The notes beneath the pieces were generated by a model, which saw only the letters and a list, made by a program, of their open reading frames with translations, did not search any database and was not told where the DNA came from. Of a stretch of DNA of 21,888 bases, positions 21,832 through 21,888 are shown piece after piece (within the stretch, counting starts at the first letter, position 1; the number at the start of each line of letters is the position of its first letter). The stretch covers positions 1-21,888 of IMG/VR virus record IMGVR_UViG_3300009130_000157; one strand, given 5' to 3'. The stretch comes from a virus. A program made the translations under genes and the position numbers.

Positions 21832-21870
21832 TATAAAAAGATAGTTTTATATCTTATTTTATAATGGCAA
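21825..21870. repeat. Large palindrome between divergent starts
   Basis: A 14-bp perfect inverted repeat (21825-21838 with 21857-21870) holding both start codons, plus a nested 5-bp stem (21839-21843 with 21850-21854). Candidate bidirectional operator. Confidence 0.85.
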
Positions 21871-21883
21871 TATCAATAGTCAA
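21856..21883 (-). promoter_or_regulatory. Candidate promoter of the glycosyltransferase-gp43 unit
   Basis: TTGACT (21878-21883), a 16-nt spacer and TAAAAT (21856-21861), with a 24-nt gap to the ATG. The -35 lies within the divergent gene and the -10 within the palindrome. Confidence 0.45.
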
Positions 21884-21888
21884 GTTTT
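21864..21888 (+). CDS. Start of a divergent gene (cut by window edge)
   Basis: Only the first eight codons are visible (MAISIVKF). The ATG is the mirror image of the glycosyltransferase start: both read TTTTATA then ATGGCA, within a 14-bp inverted repeat. Strand choice and start are inferred from this symmetry; the gene's identity is unknown. Confidence 0.45.

Noticed and set aside
1-21888. tRNA genes, CRISPR arrays, transposases or integrases
   Set aside because: No cloverleaf-like, spaced-repeat or transposase signal was seen; nearly every base is within a protein gene.

Overview
This window is a densely packed stretch of a T4-like myovirus genome (tailed phage, T4-type replisome). The identification rests on a family B DNA polymerase (gp43), a RecA-like recombinase (UvsX), a DnaB-type helicase (gp41), an acidic-tailed single-strand binding protein (gp32) and a gp45-like clamp, together with PhoH, a tail collar-domain fibre protein, a gp26-like baseplate protein and a gp19-like tail tube-fold protein. 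The host is not evident. Marine T4-like phages are the closest style I recognise: PhoH, the conserved 121-residue and 163-residue proteins, and the large virion protein with a 'WG-LxKFGGV' C-terminus. I saw no tRNA, CRISPR array, insertion sequence or integrase. No gene-free stretch exceeds 300 bases; the longest is about 92 (17664-17755) and holds a terminator and a promoter.

Layout. 1-3456 (minus): tail-collar fibre protein (cut by the window edge) and a large virion protein. 3538-5415 (plus): PhoH and an unrecognised Cys-rich protein. 5412-8464: gp26-like protein (minus), a zinc-ribbon mini-protein (plus), two unknowns, a P-loop kinase and a GroES/gp31-like co-chaperonin (minus). 8513-9387 (plus): two unknown acidic proteins. 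9384-12544 (minus): a 54-residue protein, a tail tube-like protein, a 52-residue protein, two unknowns, a clamp-like protein and a Pro/Gln-rich coiled-coil protein. 12601-21831 (minus): the replication block, listed here in reverse of transcription: gp32, gp59-like, gp33-like, gp41, UvsX, a 121-residue conserved protein, a 75-residue unknown, gp43 and a glycosyltransferase-like protein. A divergent plus-strand gene begins at 21864.

The most striking pattern is regulatory. About a dozen genes carry a TAAWTA-type box (TAATTA or TAAATA, with a few variants) exactly 5 nt before ATG, and a few others have it at 6-7 nt; recognisable Shine-Dalgarno sequences are almost absent. In about nine cases a TTGACA-like -35 lies 16-17 nt upstream of the box, so the box behaves as a -10 and the transcript should start at or next to the start codon (leaderless mRNA). 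Most structural genes have the box, usually TAATTA, without a -35, which would fit a T4-type late promoter class. Replication and housekeeping genes more often have the -35. All three convergent gene pairs end in one shared 4-bp palindromic stop (TTAA, CTAG, TTAA). Three start codons lie in or beside perfect inverted repeats.

Working together: UvsX, gp41, gp59-like, gp32, gp43 and the clamp-like protein would form the replication and recombination machinery. A gp33-like protein and the clamp would support late transcription from the box promoters. The GroES-like protein would help host GroEL fold capsid proteins. The structural genes supply tail and baseplate parts.
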